Numbered from the stretch's first letter, positions 8,227 through 16,860 are shown. The stretch: DNA of 46,960 bases from Actinomycetes bacterium (GCA_026708005.1 JAPOVR010000072.1:1-46960); one strand, 5' to 3'. Notes: generated by a model from the letters alone, not told the origin. Numbers and translations are program-made.

Positions 8227-8960
8227 GCGAGGCGTACCGGCCAGAGGAGCTGCTGATGTCGGTCGTCGCGGGCCTTCTCGAGGGCGCGCGCCATGTCGCG
8301 GTCGGGGCGATCTCCCCGATACCCGCCGGCGGGGCGCTGCTTGCGCGCGAGCGAGCCGCTGGCCGGATGCGCGTGTCGATTCTCGGGAGCGAGCGCCACA
8401 CGTTCTTCACCGACGGCGGCCGTGAGCTCTTCGACTGCGCCGCGCAGGGACGCATCGACGCGTTCTTCCTCGACGGAGCCCAGATCGATGGCTCGGCCAA
8501 CATCAACCTTGTGGGCATTGGCAGCTACCCGCGCAGCCGCGTGCGCTTCGCGGGCTCGTTCGGTTCCGCCTACCTCTACTTCCTCGTGCCGCGCGTGATC
8601 CTGGTTGCGCACGAGCACTCACGGAGAACGCTCGTCGATCGGGTCGATTTCGTCAGCGCTCCCGGCACGAGCCCGCCGGGCGTCTACCGACCCGGCGGCC
8701 CCGTGGCGCTCGTCACCGACCGGTGCGTGTTCGGCTTCGATCGAGCCGCCGGCCGGTTCAGCCTCAGCTCGGCTCATCCGGGCCAGAGCGTGGGTGCGAT
8801 CCGCGACAAGACCGGGTTCGAGTTTACCCTCGACGACGCCGTGGCGACGACGGCGGTGCCCGGCGCGGCGGCGCTCGCGCTCTTGCGGGGCAGCGTCAGA
8901 GAAGCTCTGCAGGAGGCGTACCCCGAGTTCGCCGAGCACGTGCTCGGTCAGGCGGCCTAG
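8223..8960 (+). CDS. CoA-transferase family I subunit B / IpdB-like
   Basis: This 245-residue protein is the partner of the preceding gene, coupled through a 4-nt overlap. It begins with YRPEELLMSVVAGLLEGARHVAVGA and contains FFLDGAQIDGSANINLVGIG, a GctB/IpdB family signature. True family I transferases use a Glu in an S(E/D)NG-like loop of this subunit. The nearest string here is GSERHTFF, so the catalytic Glu is not obvious. Together with subunit A it may form a hetero-oligomeric acyl-CoA-processing enzyme. The CaiB gene follows directly, so three genes of CoA chemistry sit in one probable operon. Confidence 0.75.
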   Translation: MSEAYRPEELLMSVVAGLLEGARHVAVGAISPIPAGGALLARERAAGRMRVSILGSERHTFFTDGGRELFDCAAQGRIDAFFLDGAQIDGSANINLVGIGSYPRSRVRFAGSFGSAYLYFLVPRVILVAHEHSRRTLVDRVDFVSAPGTSPPGVYRPGGPVALVTDRCVFGFDRAAGRFSLSSAHPGQSVGAIRDKTGFEFTLDDAVATTAVPGAAALALLRGSVREALQEAYPEFAEHVLGQAA

Positions 8961-8983
8961 CCTCTGACAGGAGAGGAGTGCGC

Positions 8984-10186
8984 GTGCTGCCCCAGCCTGG
9001 TTCTCTCGCTGGCCTTCGGGTCGTTGATCTCACCCGCGTGCTGGGAGGTCCCTACTGCACGCAGATACTCGGCGATCACGGAGCCGAGATCATCAAGGTC
9101 GAGCCGCCGCAGGGTGACGAGGTCCGCGACTGGGGGCCGCCGTTTCGCGACGGCGATGCCTCGTACTTCATCGGGATCAACCGCAGCAAGCGATCGATCG
9201 GGCTCGACCTGTCCCAGCAGGAGGGCTGCGCCGTGCTCCTGCGCCTGCTTGAGTCGGCCGATGTCCTCATCGAGAACTTCAAGCCCGGGACGATGGAGCG
9301 GTGGGGGCTCGGGTACGCCGAGACGCTCGAGCCGCGCTTCCCCCGGCTGATTCACTGCCAGATCACGGGGTTTGGCGCCACCGGTCCGCTGGGCGGCTTC
9401 CCCGGCTACGACGCGGTCATCCAGGCAATGACGGGGTGGTTCAGCATCAACGGCACGCCGGAGTCCGGCCCAACCAGGGCAGGGATTCCGCTGGTCGACA
9501 TCGGCACCGGCCTCTACGCGACGATCGCGATCCTGATGGCGATCGAGGAGCGTCATCGCTCGGGCATCGGCCAGCACATCGACATGTCGCTCTTCGACGC
9601 TGGGGTTGCGCTCATGCACCCGCACATCCCCAACTACCTGCTGTCAGGGCGCATCCCGGGTCTCTTGGGGAACGCCCACCCGAACATCAGCCCGTACGAC
9701 AAGTTCCAGACGCGCACGGTTGAGATCTTCCTCGCGGTGGGGAACGATCGCGCGTTCTCCCGGGTCTGCGCGGAGCTAGGCCGCCCGGGGCTGGCAGACG
9801 ACCCGCGCTTCCTCCATAACGCCGACCGCGTGACGAACCGCGCCGAGCTGACAGCCGAGCTGCAGGCTCTGCTTGCCGGCCTCGAAGGCGTGGAGCTGTG
9901 CGAGAGGCTGCTTGCGATCGGTGTTCCCGCCGGGCCGGTCCTCGACGTCCAGCAGGTGCTCGAGCATCCGCATACGAGCCACCGCGAGATGAAGGCGCAG
10001 GTGGGCGACTACGAGGGCTGGGGCGTTCCGATCAAGTTCTCGCGCACGCCCGGGGAGGCGCGTCGGCAGCCGCCGGCCTTCGGGGCACACGGGCGGGAGA
10101 TCCTCGCGGAAGCCGGCTACTCGGCGCAGGAGATGGACGCGCTCGCAGAGCAGGGTGTGCTCGTCGAGAAGCGGCGGCGTACCTGA
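8984..10186 (+). CDS. CaiB/BaiF family (class III) CoA-transferase
   Basis: This 400-residue protein starts LAGLRVVDLTRVLGGPYCTQILGD and has the family signatures HGAEIIKVEPP and GINRSKRSIGLDL. Motif GFPGYDAVIQAMTG contains the catalytic Asp (about residue 143) that forms the acyl-enzyme anhydride in formyl-CoA transferase. The C-terminal small domain includes GVPAGPVLD. GTG 8984 is preferred over GTG 8978 because GGAGAGG then lies about seven bases away. It follows subunit B by 23 nt. Class III enzymes move CoA between carboxylic acids; the acid pair cannot be inferred. A hairpin follows at 10226. Confidence 0.88.
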   Translation: MLPQPGSLAGLRVVDLTRVLGGPYCTQILGDHGAEIIKVEPPQGDEVRDWGPPFRDGDASYFIGINRSKRSIGLDLSQQEGCAVLLRLLESADVLIENFKPGTMERWGLGYAETLEPRFPRLIHCQITGFGATGPLGGFPGYDAVIQAMTGWFSINGTPESGPTRAGIPLVDIGTGLYATIAILMAIEERHRSGIGQHIDMSLFDAGVALMHPHIPNYLLSGRIPGLLGNAHPNISPYDKFQTRTVEIFLAVGNDRAFSRVCAELGRPGLADDPRFLHNADRVTNRAELTAELQALLAGLEGVELCERLLAIGVPAGPVLDVQQVLEHPHTSHREMKAQVGDYEGWGVPIKFSRTPGEARRQPPAFGAHGREILAEAGYSAQEMDALAEQGVLVEKRRRT

Positions 10187-10225
10187 CCGCCGACGAGCGC
10201 GCCAAGAGGCAGTGCTGCGCACCCA

Positions 10226-10257
10226 CGCATCGGCGCCCAGAGCGGGCGGCCGATGCG
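10226..10257. terminator. two-tier hairpin between convergent genes
   Basis: CGCATCGGC at 10226-10234 pairs with GCCGATGCG at 10249-10257. An inner GCCC/GGGC stem closes a five-base loop. It lies between the convergent CaiB and SPFH genes and could stop transcription from both sides. No strong T tract follows. Confidence 0.5.
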
Positions 10258-10285
10258 CGGGATGGGGTTGGGATTCGGGTCGGAG

Positions 10286-11152
10286 CTAGGTCGACGCGGG
10301 ATCGCTGGCGCTGCTCGCGGCAGCAGCTCTTGCCGAGAGGCCCTCGAGGGCTCGGGTGAGCTCGAGCGGGAGGACGAACTTCGTGGCAGGGCTCGCCCCG
10401 ACGGTCTTCACCGTCTCGAGGTACTGGAGGTTCATCGTGTTGCCGTCGAGGTTCCTCGCGATCTCGAAGATCCGGCTCAGCGCGTCACGGTAGCCCTCGG
10501 CCTCGAGCACCTGGGCCTGCCGATGGCCTTCGGCGCGGAGGATCTCCGCCTCCTTGTCGCCCTCGGCCTGCAGGATCGTGGCCTGCCGTTGGCCCTCAGC
10601 AACGGTGATGTTCGCCTGCCGCGTTCCCTCGGCCTCGACGATGGTTGCGCGGCGCACGCGCTCGGCCGACATCTGCCGGTTCATCGCGTCCTGAATCTCG
10701 CGCGGCGGATCGATCTCGCGGATCTCGACGTTCGTGACCTTGATTGCCCAGCGACCCGTCTCCTGGTCGAGGCGCTGGCGGATCGCCTCGTTGATGCGCT
10801 CCCGCTGCGAGAGGACCTCGTCAAGGTTGATGTCGCCGATGACTGCGCGGAGCGTCGTCGTTGCCAGGCCGACGACGGCGGCACGGTAGTTCTCGACCTC
10901 GAGCACGGCCTTCTCGGCATTGTTGATGTCGACCCGCATGTAGACGAGGAAGTCGATTCCGATCGGAGCGTTGTCCTTGGTGATGTTGGTCTGCTGCGGG
11001 ATGTCCAGGACCTCGGTCCGCGTATCAACGCGCACGATCTGGTGGACAATCGGGATCGCGATGATGAGGCCGGGGCCCTTCATTCCCTCGAAGCGGCCAA
11101 ACCGGAATCGCGCGAGCCGCTCGTAGTCGCGGACGAAGTTGATGATTGCCAT
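10286..11152 (-). CDS. SPFH/Band-7 (stomatin-like, slipin) protein
   Basis: This 288-residue protein has the SPFH domain. GPGLIIAIPIVHQIVRVDTRTEVLDIP is followed by GIDFLVYMRVDINNAEKAVLEVENY and ATTTLRAVIGDINLDEVLSQRERIN. After it comes a long coiled coil with reiterated AEG-x-RQA units (about residues 170-235). Slipins form oligomeric membrane scaffolds and usually have an N-terminal hairpin membrane anchor. Here no clear hydrophobic anchor precedes the domain, so attachment may depend on the partner. The upstream NfeD gene is 64 nt away on the same strand, a classic slipin-NfeD pair. Confidence 0.88.
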   Translation of the reverse strand: MAIINFVRDYERLARFRFGRFEGMKGPGLIIAIPIVHQIVRVDTRTEVLDIPQQTNITKDNAPIGIDFLVYMRVDINNAEKAVLEVENYRAAVVGLATTTLRAVIGDINLDEVLSQRERINEAIRQRLDQETGRWAIKVTNVEIREIDPPREIQDAMNRQMSAERVRRATIVEAEGTRQANITVAEGQRQATILQAEGDKEAEILRAEGHRQAQVLEAEGYRDALSRIFEIARNLDGNTMNLQYLETVKTVGASPATKFVLPLELTRALEGLSARAAAASSASDPAST

Positions 11153-11216
11153 GGGGCGGTCTCCTCCTCGCTCGGCCGGGGCAGCTGGCGGCGCCAGCCG
11201 CCCCGGTCACAGGTCG

Positions 11217-12656
11217 TCAGCTGTCGGAAGCCGCCGGGTCGTCAGAGCCTTCCCCGGACGCCGGGGCCTCCGTGTACGGCTCCACGATCAGGCGGACATC
11301 TCTCATATCGACGACTCTAACGGTTTCGCCGATCTCGGCGAAGCGACCGTTGATCAGCCGGGCGCTCCACGTCTCGTCGGCCAGCCGCACCTCGCCCTCG
11401 GGGGAGAGCTGGTCGGTGACTTGCGCGGTTGTGCCGATGAGCGCGAGCCGCTCGGTTGGGCTCGTGTAGACCTTTGCCGTGTGCGAGCGGCGCGCCTCCC
11501 AGCCGAGCCAGAGCACAAAGAGCCCGACGAAGGTGCCGGCGCCGATGAGAACCCAGCGGTTGACGCTAACTGAGGATCCTGGTAGCCCGGGAGCCCCGAA
11601 GAAGCCGACCACGAAGAGCCCGCCGAGGATCAAGGACACTGTCCCCGCCGTGCCGAATAAGCCAAAGCCGGGCGCGAGCGCCTCGCCGAGAAACAGGATG
11701 AGCGCCAGCGCAATCAGGGCAACCCCGGCCCACGAGAACGGCAGGAAACCGATGCCGGCCCAGCCGATGATCAGCGCTGTGACACCGAAGATCCCTGGAA
11801 ACCACAGACCCGGGTTGTAGAGCTCGATGAGGATTGCGAGGCCGCCCAGCGAGAGCAGCAGGAAGGCGACGTTCGGGTTGGCGATGAAGCTGAGGAACCG
11901 CTCGAAGCCGTTCATACCGACCTCGTGGATCGGCGCACCCACGGTCGTGACCGTGACCTCGCCGCTCCCGCTCTCGAGCGTCTTTCCGTCAAGCTCGCGC
12001 AGCAGCACAGAGCGGTCGGCCGCGACGAAATCGGCAATCCCGAGCTCGACAGCCTCCTCGGCCGAGTACGCTTCCGCCTCGAGGACGGTCGCCTCGAGCG
12101 GCTCGACCGGACGGCCCCGCTGTTCGGCGATGCTGCGGATGAACGCCGTCGTGTCCTCGGTCACCTTCTTGCCGAGTGTCTCCGGCAGGTCCTCGCCGCC
12201 TCCCGTCACGACCGACGCCGCGCCGATGTTCGTGCTCGGCGCCATCGCGAGAAACGACGACGCGATGCTGATGAAGGTCCCCGCCGAGGCGGCTTGAGCC
12301 CCTTGCGGGGTCACGTACACCGACACCGGCACGTCGGATCCGAGAATCTCGCTCACTATTGCGCGTGTCGAGTCGAGCGATCCGCCCGGCGTGTCGAGCT
12401 CGATCACGATGAGCGCTGCTCCCTCGTTGGTGGCCAGGGCGATGGCCCGCTCGAGGAACCTCGCCGAGACGCTGTCGATCGACGTGGAGAGCTCGACGAC
12501 GACCACACGGGGGATCCCGTCCTCCTGAGCGCGGGCATGTGAGCTCAGGAAGCCCGCGAGCCCCGCGAGGAAAAGAACGAGGCTCCCCAGCAGGAGGACG
12601 CGGCAGCGCAGGCCGACTGAGGTTCGCAGTGGGCGGAGAAGCCAGCGAGGAGGCAC
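11217..12656 (-). CDS. NfeD family membrane-bound ClpP-class serine protease
   Basis: This 479-residue protein is a full-length NfeD. It has a signal/anchor helix around residues 19-43. Its ClpP-like domain contains VVELSTSIDSVSARFLERAI, ELDTPGGSLDSTR and GAQAASAGTFISIAS, with the nucleophile Ser in the last. A run of membrane helices spans about 255-385 (FLLLSLGGLAILIELYNPG, GVALIALALILFLGEA and others). A C-terminal OB-fold NfeD domain includes GTTAQVTDQLSPEGEVRLADETWSAR, written here in parts. GTG 12656 gives the signal-like N terminus. The acidic, Ser-rich tail is likely disordered. It partners with the SPFH gene in membrane quality control. Confidence 0.87.
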   Translation of the reverse strand: MPPRWLLRPLRTSVGLRCRVLLLGSLVLFLAGLAGFLSSHARAQEDGIPRVVVVELSTSIDSVSARFLERAIALATNEGAALIVIELDTPGGSLDSTRAIVSEILGSDVPVSVYVTPQGAQAASAGTFISIASSFLAMAPSTNIGAASVVTGGGEDLPETLGKKVTEDTTAFIRSIAEQRGRPVEPLEATVLEAEAYSAEEAVELGIADFVAADRSVLLRELDGKTLESGSGEVTVTTVGAPIHEVGMNGFERFLSFIANPNVAFLLLSLGGLAILIELYNPGLWFPGIFGVTALIIGWAGIGFLPFSWAGVALIALALILFLGEALAPGFGLFGTAGTVSLILGGLFVVGFFGAPGLPGSSVSVNRWVLIGAGTFVGLFVLWLGWEARRSHTAKVYTSPTERLALIGTTAQVTDQLSPEGEVRLADETWSARLINGRFAEIGETVRVVDMRDVRLIVEPYTEAPASGEGSDDPAASDS

Positions 12657-12728
12657 GGCTGCTGCGATCGTAGCGCCGGATCAGCCTGCAGCGCGGCTTG
12701 CGAGCTTGCTAGGCGAGCGAGAAGCCCG

Positions 12729-12743
12729 TAGCCTGCCGTCGTG
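12729..12743 (+). promoter_or_regulatory. -10 element of a leaderless start
   Basis: TAGCCT at 12729-12734 is followed by exactly six bases and the GTG at 12741. No ribosome site is present. The gene diverges from nfeD. Confidence 0.5.
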
Positions 12744-13487
12744 GACATCGCTGGCAAGACCGCGCTCGTCACGGGTGGAGGGACCGGTCTCGGTCGGGAG
12801 ATCTCGCTGCAGCTCGCGCGGGCTGGCGCGGACGTTGCGGTGAACTACTCGCGCTCGAAGGACGAGGCCGCCGAGGTCGCGGCCGAGATTGATCGCGTCG
12901 GCCAAGCGTCCGTGGCCGTTCAGGCCGACGTCTCCGATCGGAATGCCGTCGGCGCCATGGTCTCGGCCGTCGAGGACGCGCTGGGACCGATCGACATCCT
13001 CGTCAACAACGCCGGCGTTACGCGGTTCATCCCCTTCGACGACATCGAGGCGATCACGAACGCCGACTGGGACTACGCCCTACGGGTGAACGTGATCGGG
13101 GCCTTCAACTGCGTTCAGGCGATCGCGCCGGCGATGGGCAGGCGAGGCGGTGGCGCCATCATCAACGTCTCATCGATTTCCCCGTTCGTCGCGACCGGCA
13201 GCTCGCTTCCCTACACGGTCTCGAAGGCGGGGCTGCTCTCGATGACCACATGTCTGTGCCGCGCGCTGCCGAAGTCGATTCGTATCAACGCGCTCGCGCC
13301 GGGCTGGATGGCGACCCCCTGGCTTGACCGCTACGTCCCGGACGAGATCGTGGCGAAGATCCGGGAGGGAGAGCTGCCAACCGTGCCGGTCGAGCAGGTG
13401 GCTGCGATGGCGCTTGAGTTGATCCGCAACGACGGCGCCTCCGGCCAGACGGTCGTCCTCGACGCGGGCGACATCTGGCGCAAGTAG
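12741..13487 (+). CDS. SDR-family reductase (FabG-like)
   Basis: This 248-residue classical short-chain dehydrogenase has TGGGTGLG (residues 11-18) for NAD(P) binding and NNAG at 89-92. The catalytic Asn lies in LRVNVIG (about 117), Ser in INVSSIS (about 144), and Tyr158-x3-Lys162 in YTVSK. It resembles 3-oxoacyl-ACP reductase FabG but may reduce another ketone, since no fatty-acid genes are nearby. GTG 12741 places the first strand directly at the N terminus and fits a leaderless -10. It converges with the F420-type gene cluster. Confidence 0.86.
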   Translation: MDIAGKTALVTGGGTGLGREISLQLARAGADVAVNYSRSKDEAAEVAAEIDRVGQASVAVQADVSDRNAVGAMVSAVEDALGPIDILVNNAGVTRFIPFDDIEAITNADWDYALRVNVIGAFNCVQAIAPAMGRRGGGAIINVSSISPFVATGSSLPYTVSKAGLLSMTTCLCRALPKSIRINALAPGWMATPWLDRYVPDEIVAKIREGELPTVPVEQVAAMALELIRNDGASGQTVVLDAGDIWRK

Positions 13488-13588
13488 CCCGCGCGTCGTC
13501 TCGCCCGCACGTCGCCCCATGGGAGGGGCCCTCCGCGCGGGCCGCCCACAGCTGCGGGGGTGAGAGACGGTGCTGCTCGGCGTGGGCG

Positions 13589-14440
13589 CTACGGGCTCTC
13601 GCCGAAGCGACGAGCGAGCTCCGCGTCCCGCGCCAGCAGCGGCACGACCGTCTCGGCCGGCTCGCTGGGAAGACCGAACACGACGCGCTCGGCGCCGGCT
13701 TGCGCATGGCAAGCGATCGCCTCGTCCGTTCGCTCCGTCCCGAAGATGCTGAGGCTCGGCCGCGGCCGGCCGGCCTCCTCGGCCAAGCGTGCGAGCTCGG
13801 CGGCCGGCTCCCTGAAGTCTCTCTGCGCGCGCGTCCCGATCGGGATCCAGCCGTCGCAGTAGCGAACGACGCGGCGCAGCGCGCCGGGTGCGGCGCCGCC
13901 AAGCAGGATCGGCGGGTGCGGACGATGCAGGGGCTTGGGCCACTGCCAGATCGGGTCAAAGTCGACGAGCTCGCCGTGGTAGGAGGCCTCGTCGTTCGAC
14001 CAGATCTCCTTCATCGCCTCGACCCGCTCGCGCAGGGTCTTCCACTTCGCGGCCGGTCTCACGCCGTGGTTCTCCATCTCGTCGATGTTCCAGCCGGCGC
14101 CGATGCCGAAGCGAAAACGGCCGCCCGAGAAGTGGTCGAGCGTTGCGACCTCCTTGGCTGTCACGATCGGGTTGCGCTGGTTCAGGAGGCACACGCCAGT
14201 GCCGAGCACCAGGCGCTCCGTCGCGCTCGCGACCGCCGTCAGCCCAAGGAACGGATCGAAGGTGCACGAGTACTCCCTCGGCAGCTCGCGTCCTCCGGGC
14301 CACGGCGTCGTACGGCTCGTCGGGATGTGCGTGTGCTCGGTGACCCACAGCGACTCGAAGCCCGCCTCCTCGAGGCGCTGGCCGAGCTCTACGAGGCTGA
14401 TCGAGTACTCGGTCGGGAAGATATAGGCGCCGAACTTCAT
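13589..14440 (-). CDS. LLM-class F420-dependent oxidoreductase, tandem copy 1
   Basis: This 283-residue luciferase-like TIM-barrel protein starts MKFGAYIFPTEYSIS and has ESLWVTEHTHIP, TERLVLGTGVCLLNQRNP and SGGRFRFGIGAGWNIDE. HRPHPPILLGGAAPGALRRV is the cofactor-phosphate region. These match F420-dependent families (TIGR03619-like). It is a tandem duplicate of the next gene, of identical length. The two share a 119-nt block with only two mismatches. ATG 14440 has GAGAGAAG upstream. The substrate is unknown. It is the last gene of a three-gene F420/PPOX cluster. Confidence 0.87.
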   Translation of the reverse strand: MKFGAYIFPTEYSISLVELGQRLEEAGFESLWVTEHTHIPTSRTTPWPGGRELPREYSCTFDPFLGLTAVASATERLVLGTGVCLLNQRNPIVTAKEVATLDHFSGGRFRFGIGAGWNIDEMENHGVRPAAKWKTLRERVEAMKEIWSNDEASYHGELVDFDPIWQWPKPLHRPHPPILLGGAAPGALRRVVRYCDGWIPIGTRAQRDFREPAAELARLAEEAGRPRPSLSIFGTERTDEAIACHAQAGAERVVFGLPSEPAETVVPLLARDAELARRFGESP

Positions 14441-14498
14441 CGAGGCTTCTCTCAGCTCGGGGTGGTGGAAGGGGAGAGAATGTGCACAGCGCGCCGTT

Positions 14499-15350
14499 CT
14501 ACGAGTGGTCGCCGAATGCCTGGATGAGCGGGCGCCAGCGCTCAAGGAGAGGGACGATCTCCTCGGCTGGAGCGGACGGGAGCCTGAAGATCATGCGCTC
14601 GACGCCGGCGGCAGCGTTGCGCTCGACGCTGTCTGCGTCGGCGGCTGCACCGTAGATCGAGACCGGCGGCGGCGGGCGTCCCACCTCCTCGCACAGCTGG
14701 TTCATCCTGGTGATGTAGGGGCTGAAGTCGCTGATGCCGCCCAGCCCGCTCGGCATCCAGCCGTCGGCGTATCGCGCGACCCGCGGCAGCGCCGCCTCGG
14801 TGCTCGAGCCAAGCAGGATGGGGGGATGTGGCCGCTGCAAGGGCTTGGGCCACTGCCAGATCGGGTCGAAGTCGACGAGCTCGCCGTGGTAGGAGGCCTC
14901 GTCGTTCGACCAGATCGCCTTCATCGCCTCGACCCGCTCGCGCAGGGTCTTCCACTTCAGGCGCGGGTCGGTGCCGTGGTTGCGCATCTCCTCGGCGTTC
15001 CAGCCGGCACCGACGCCGAACACGAAGCGGCCGCCACAGAGGTGGTCGAGCGTCGCGACCTGCTTGGCTGTGACGATCGGGTCGCGCTGGTTCAGGAGGC
15101 ACACGCCGGTGCCGAGCACTAGCCGCTCGGTTGCGGCCGAAACCGCCGTCAGCGTAAGGAAGGGGTCGTAGGTGCACGAGTACTCGCGCGGCAGCTCGCC
15201 ACCGCCCGGGAATGGCGATTCCCGGCTCGTTGGAATGTGGGTGTGCTCCGGCAGGAACAGAGACTCGAACCCGGCGTCCTCGAGACGTTTCCCCAGCTCG
15301 ACCGGGTCGATCGAGGACTCGGTCGCGAAGATCATGGCGCCGAAGTTCAT
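14499..15350 (-). CDS. LLM-class F420-dependent oxidoreductase, tandem copy 2
   Basis: This 283-residue paralogue of the preceding gene starts MNFGAMIFATESSIDPVELG and has ESLFLPEHTHIPTSRESP, ERLVLGTGVCLLNQRDP and CGGRFVFGVGAGWNAEEM. It is identical in length to copy 1, which indicates duplication without indels. The start at 15350 lies five bases after the PPOX gene's stop, so the two are probably translationally coupled. The C-terminal third diverges most between copies, where substrate contacts usually lie. It probably uses F420 supplied from elsewhere in the genome, since no F420 biosynthesis gene is in the window. Confidence 0.87.
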   Translation of the reverse strand: MNFGAMIFATESSIDPVELGKRLEDAGFESLFLPEHTHIPTSRESPFPGGGELPREYSCTYDPFLTLTAVSAATERLVLGTGVCLLNQRDPIVTAKQVATLDHLCGGRFVFGVGAGWNAEEMRNHGTDPRLKWKTLRERVEAMKAIWSNDEASYHGELVDFDPIWQWPKPLQRPHPPILLGSSTEAALPRVARYADGWMPSGLGGISDFSPYITRMNQLCEEVGRPPPPVSIYGAAADADSVERNAAAGVERMIFRLPSAPAEEIVPLLERWRPLIQAFGDHS

Positions 15351-15355
15351 CGCAT

Positions 15356-15868
15356 CTAGCCTGGCGTGCCGAACGTCACGATCTGGGTTGGCGCGGCGAT
15401 GTGCAGGACACGCTCCTCGCCGTTCGTCCAAAACGAGTACGGGCGCTCGCCGAGGTATAGCTCGGCGAGGCTGTCGACCGACTCGGTCGCGAGGTGCCCT
15501 CGCTCGGGGTCGCTCTCGCGGATGACGTCCACGACCTCGCCGTACATACTCAGCCAGTGGTAGGGGTTCTCGGGGTTGGTGGTCTGGATAGAGATGCGCG
15601 GGTGGCGGCGCATCTGGTGGTCCTTGATGCGCCCGATCACGGTGTTGAGCTCGACGCGCCTGCGGTCCTGGCTGGCCCGGAACCGCATCGGCGAGAGCTG
15701 GGCGCGCCCGTTCCTGGCCACCGTCGCCAGCGTCACCGTGTAGGGGCGGTCGATGAGCTGTCGGTACTCGGGGGCGAGCTCGTCGATCGACGCGGCCTGC
15801 TGCCGCGACGCGACGTTGAACGGATCGCTGCTGCCTGGGGTGGCATTACTGCTGATCTCGAAGCTCAC
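15356..15868 (-). CDS. PPOX-class (split-barrel) F420-dependent enzyme
   Basis: This 170-residue protein has the pyridoxamine-phosphate-oxidase-like split barrel. RPYTVTLATVARNGRAQLSPM is the first core hairpin. RRVELNTVIGRIKDHQMRRHPRISIQ follows the cofactor-binding pattern of F420-type members, and YHWLSMYGEVVDV is the next strand pair. About 35 residues precede the domain. It lies immediately upstream of two LLM enzymes that also look F420-dependent, so a shared cofactor and pathway is likely. The physiological substrate cannot be told. Confidence 0.82.
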   Translation of the reverse strand: MSFEISSNATPGSSDPFNVASRQQAASIDELAPEYRQLIDRPYTVTLATVARNGRAQLSPMRFRASQDRRRVELNTVIGRIKDHQMRRHPRISIQTTNPENPYHWLSMYGEVVDVIRESDPERGHLATESVDSLAELYLGERPYSFWTNGEERVLHIAAPTQIVTFGTPG

Positions 15869-16182
15869 CGGGCTCTCCTTGCGCGGGTTCGCTCGACCGT
15901 ACCGGCTCGAGCGGCGCCGGCCGGCGGCTGACGCTCGAGCTGCTTGACCCGGTCAGGCTACCTGCTCGGGACAGCTAGGAGCACGGGGCTCGTGACCGGC
16001 AGGCGCTGGCCGAGGCCGAACGGCCGCCATGCCGTTCCTGTCAGCGAGAGCGGCGGCCCGAACTGGGGACAGCAAACGTGGCGGGCCGACCACCCCCGCC
16101 CCAAGGCGGATCCGTCGGCCCGTGTAGAGGACTCTTGATCTCAGTGTCGAGCTCTCCGTGCTGAGGCTCCGCCTCGGCTGGG
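15869..16182. other. intergenic region without a gene
   Basis: These 314 bases separate the PPOX gene start from the lipoprotein gene stop. A small open frame at 15944-16138 has no ribosome site and a biased composition. The only notable structure is the hairpin at 16082-16122. Promoter elements for the PPOX operon should lie near 15870-15950, but none is clear. Confidence 0.5.
16082..16122. terminator. two-tier hairpin downstream of the lipoprotein gene
   Basis: CGGGCCGAC at 16082-16090 pairs with GTCGGCCCG at 16114-16122. An inner CCGCC/GGCGG stem at 16096-16109 closes a CCAA loop. On the minus strand it follows the lipoprotein gene and may be its terminator. The following tract has few T. 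Confidence 0.45.
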
Positions 16183-16860
16183 CTAGCTGTCTCCTGAGCC
16201 GCCCGGCTCCGTCAGGTCGCCCTCCACGAATTCGTCGTAGCGCTTGCTCTTCTTCACCGCCTGGTTGAGGGCGCGGACGGTCTTTTCACCTGCGATGCCG
16301 TCGCCCTTCAGACCCTCGTTGAGCTGGAAAGACTGGACCGCGCGCTTGGTGATAGGGCCGAATTTGCCGTCAGCCGAGCCCTCTTCCATCAGCCCGACGT
16401 AGATAAGCGCATTCTGGAGCTGACGGACCCTGTTGTTGTTGATGCCTGTCTTCAAGGCTATGCCCTTGACCTTGATGAGCGGGAGTTCTTCCGCCGCGGG
16501 TGGAGGGGGCGGGTCTGGCAGGACGGGGGGAGGCGAGGGGGAGGGCGGGGAAGGCGGAGGTGGCTCGGACGGAGACGAGGGCGGGCTGGTTGGGGACGGA
16601 GGCGGGTCAGCTGGCTCGACCGGCGTCACCTCGCTTGGCTCATCCACTCCGGGCGGCGGCGCCGGCGACGGCTGTGCCGCCGGTTCCTCAGTGCCGCCGC
16701 ACGCCGAGACGCCGACCGCGAGGGCAAGGGCGAGCACGACGGGTAGGAGAATCAGGCTGCGTCGCACCTTCAGGAGTGCGTCGAGATTCGGCAGCGAGCG
16801 TCGGGTGGGGGCGAAGTGTCGACTCATCATGCGTGTGAGGTTCGTGAAGGGCTGTGTCAT
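16183..16860 (-). CDS. lipoprotein with peptidoglycan-binding domain
   Basis: This protein of about 225 residues has a hydrophobic segment, SLILLPVVLALALAVGVSAC, ending in a lipobox-like VSAC, so it is likely a lipid-anchored exported protein. A Pro/Ser-rich linker of about 65 residues spans the wall. The C-terminal domain (VRQLQNALIYVGLMEEGSAD, KFGPITKRAVQSFQLNEGL, DGIAGEKTVRAL) is a PG_binding_1-type fold that binds peptidoglycan. No catalytic domain follows. ATG 16860 was chosen because GGGAGAAGG precedes it and because an earlier start would overlap the upstream gene. The long cytoplasmic N terminus leaves a later start possible. Confidence 0.75.
   Translation of the reverse strand: MTQPFTNLTRMMSRHFAPTRRSLPNLDALLKVRRSLILLPVVLALALAVGVSACGGTEEPAAQPSPAPPPGVDEPSEVTPVEPADPPPSPTSPPSSPSEPPPPSPPSPSPPPVLPDPPPPPAAEELPLIKVKGIALKTGINNNRVRQLQNALIYVGLMEEGSADGKFGPITKRAVQSFQLNEGLKGDGIAGEKTVRALNQAVKKSKRYDEFVEGDLTEPGGSGDS

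Noticed and set aside
13488..13588. Terminator between the SDR and LLM genes
   Set aside because: Short GC inverted segments exist but no hairpin stands out from the GC-rich background.
15944..16138. Small open frame between the PPOX and lipoprotein genes
   Set aside because: No start signal, and it contains the 16082-16122 hairpin.
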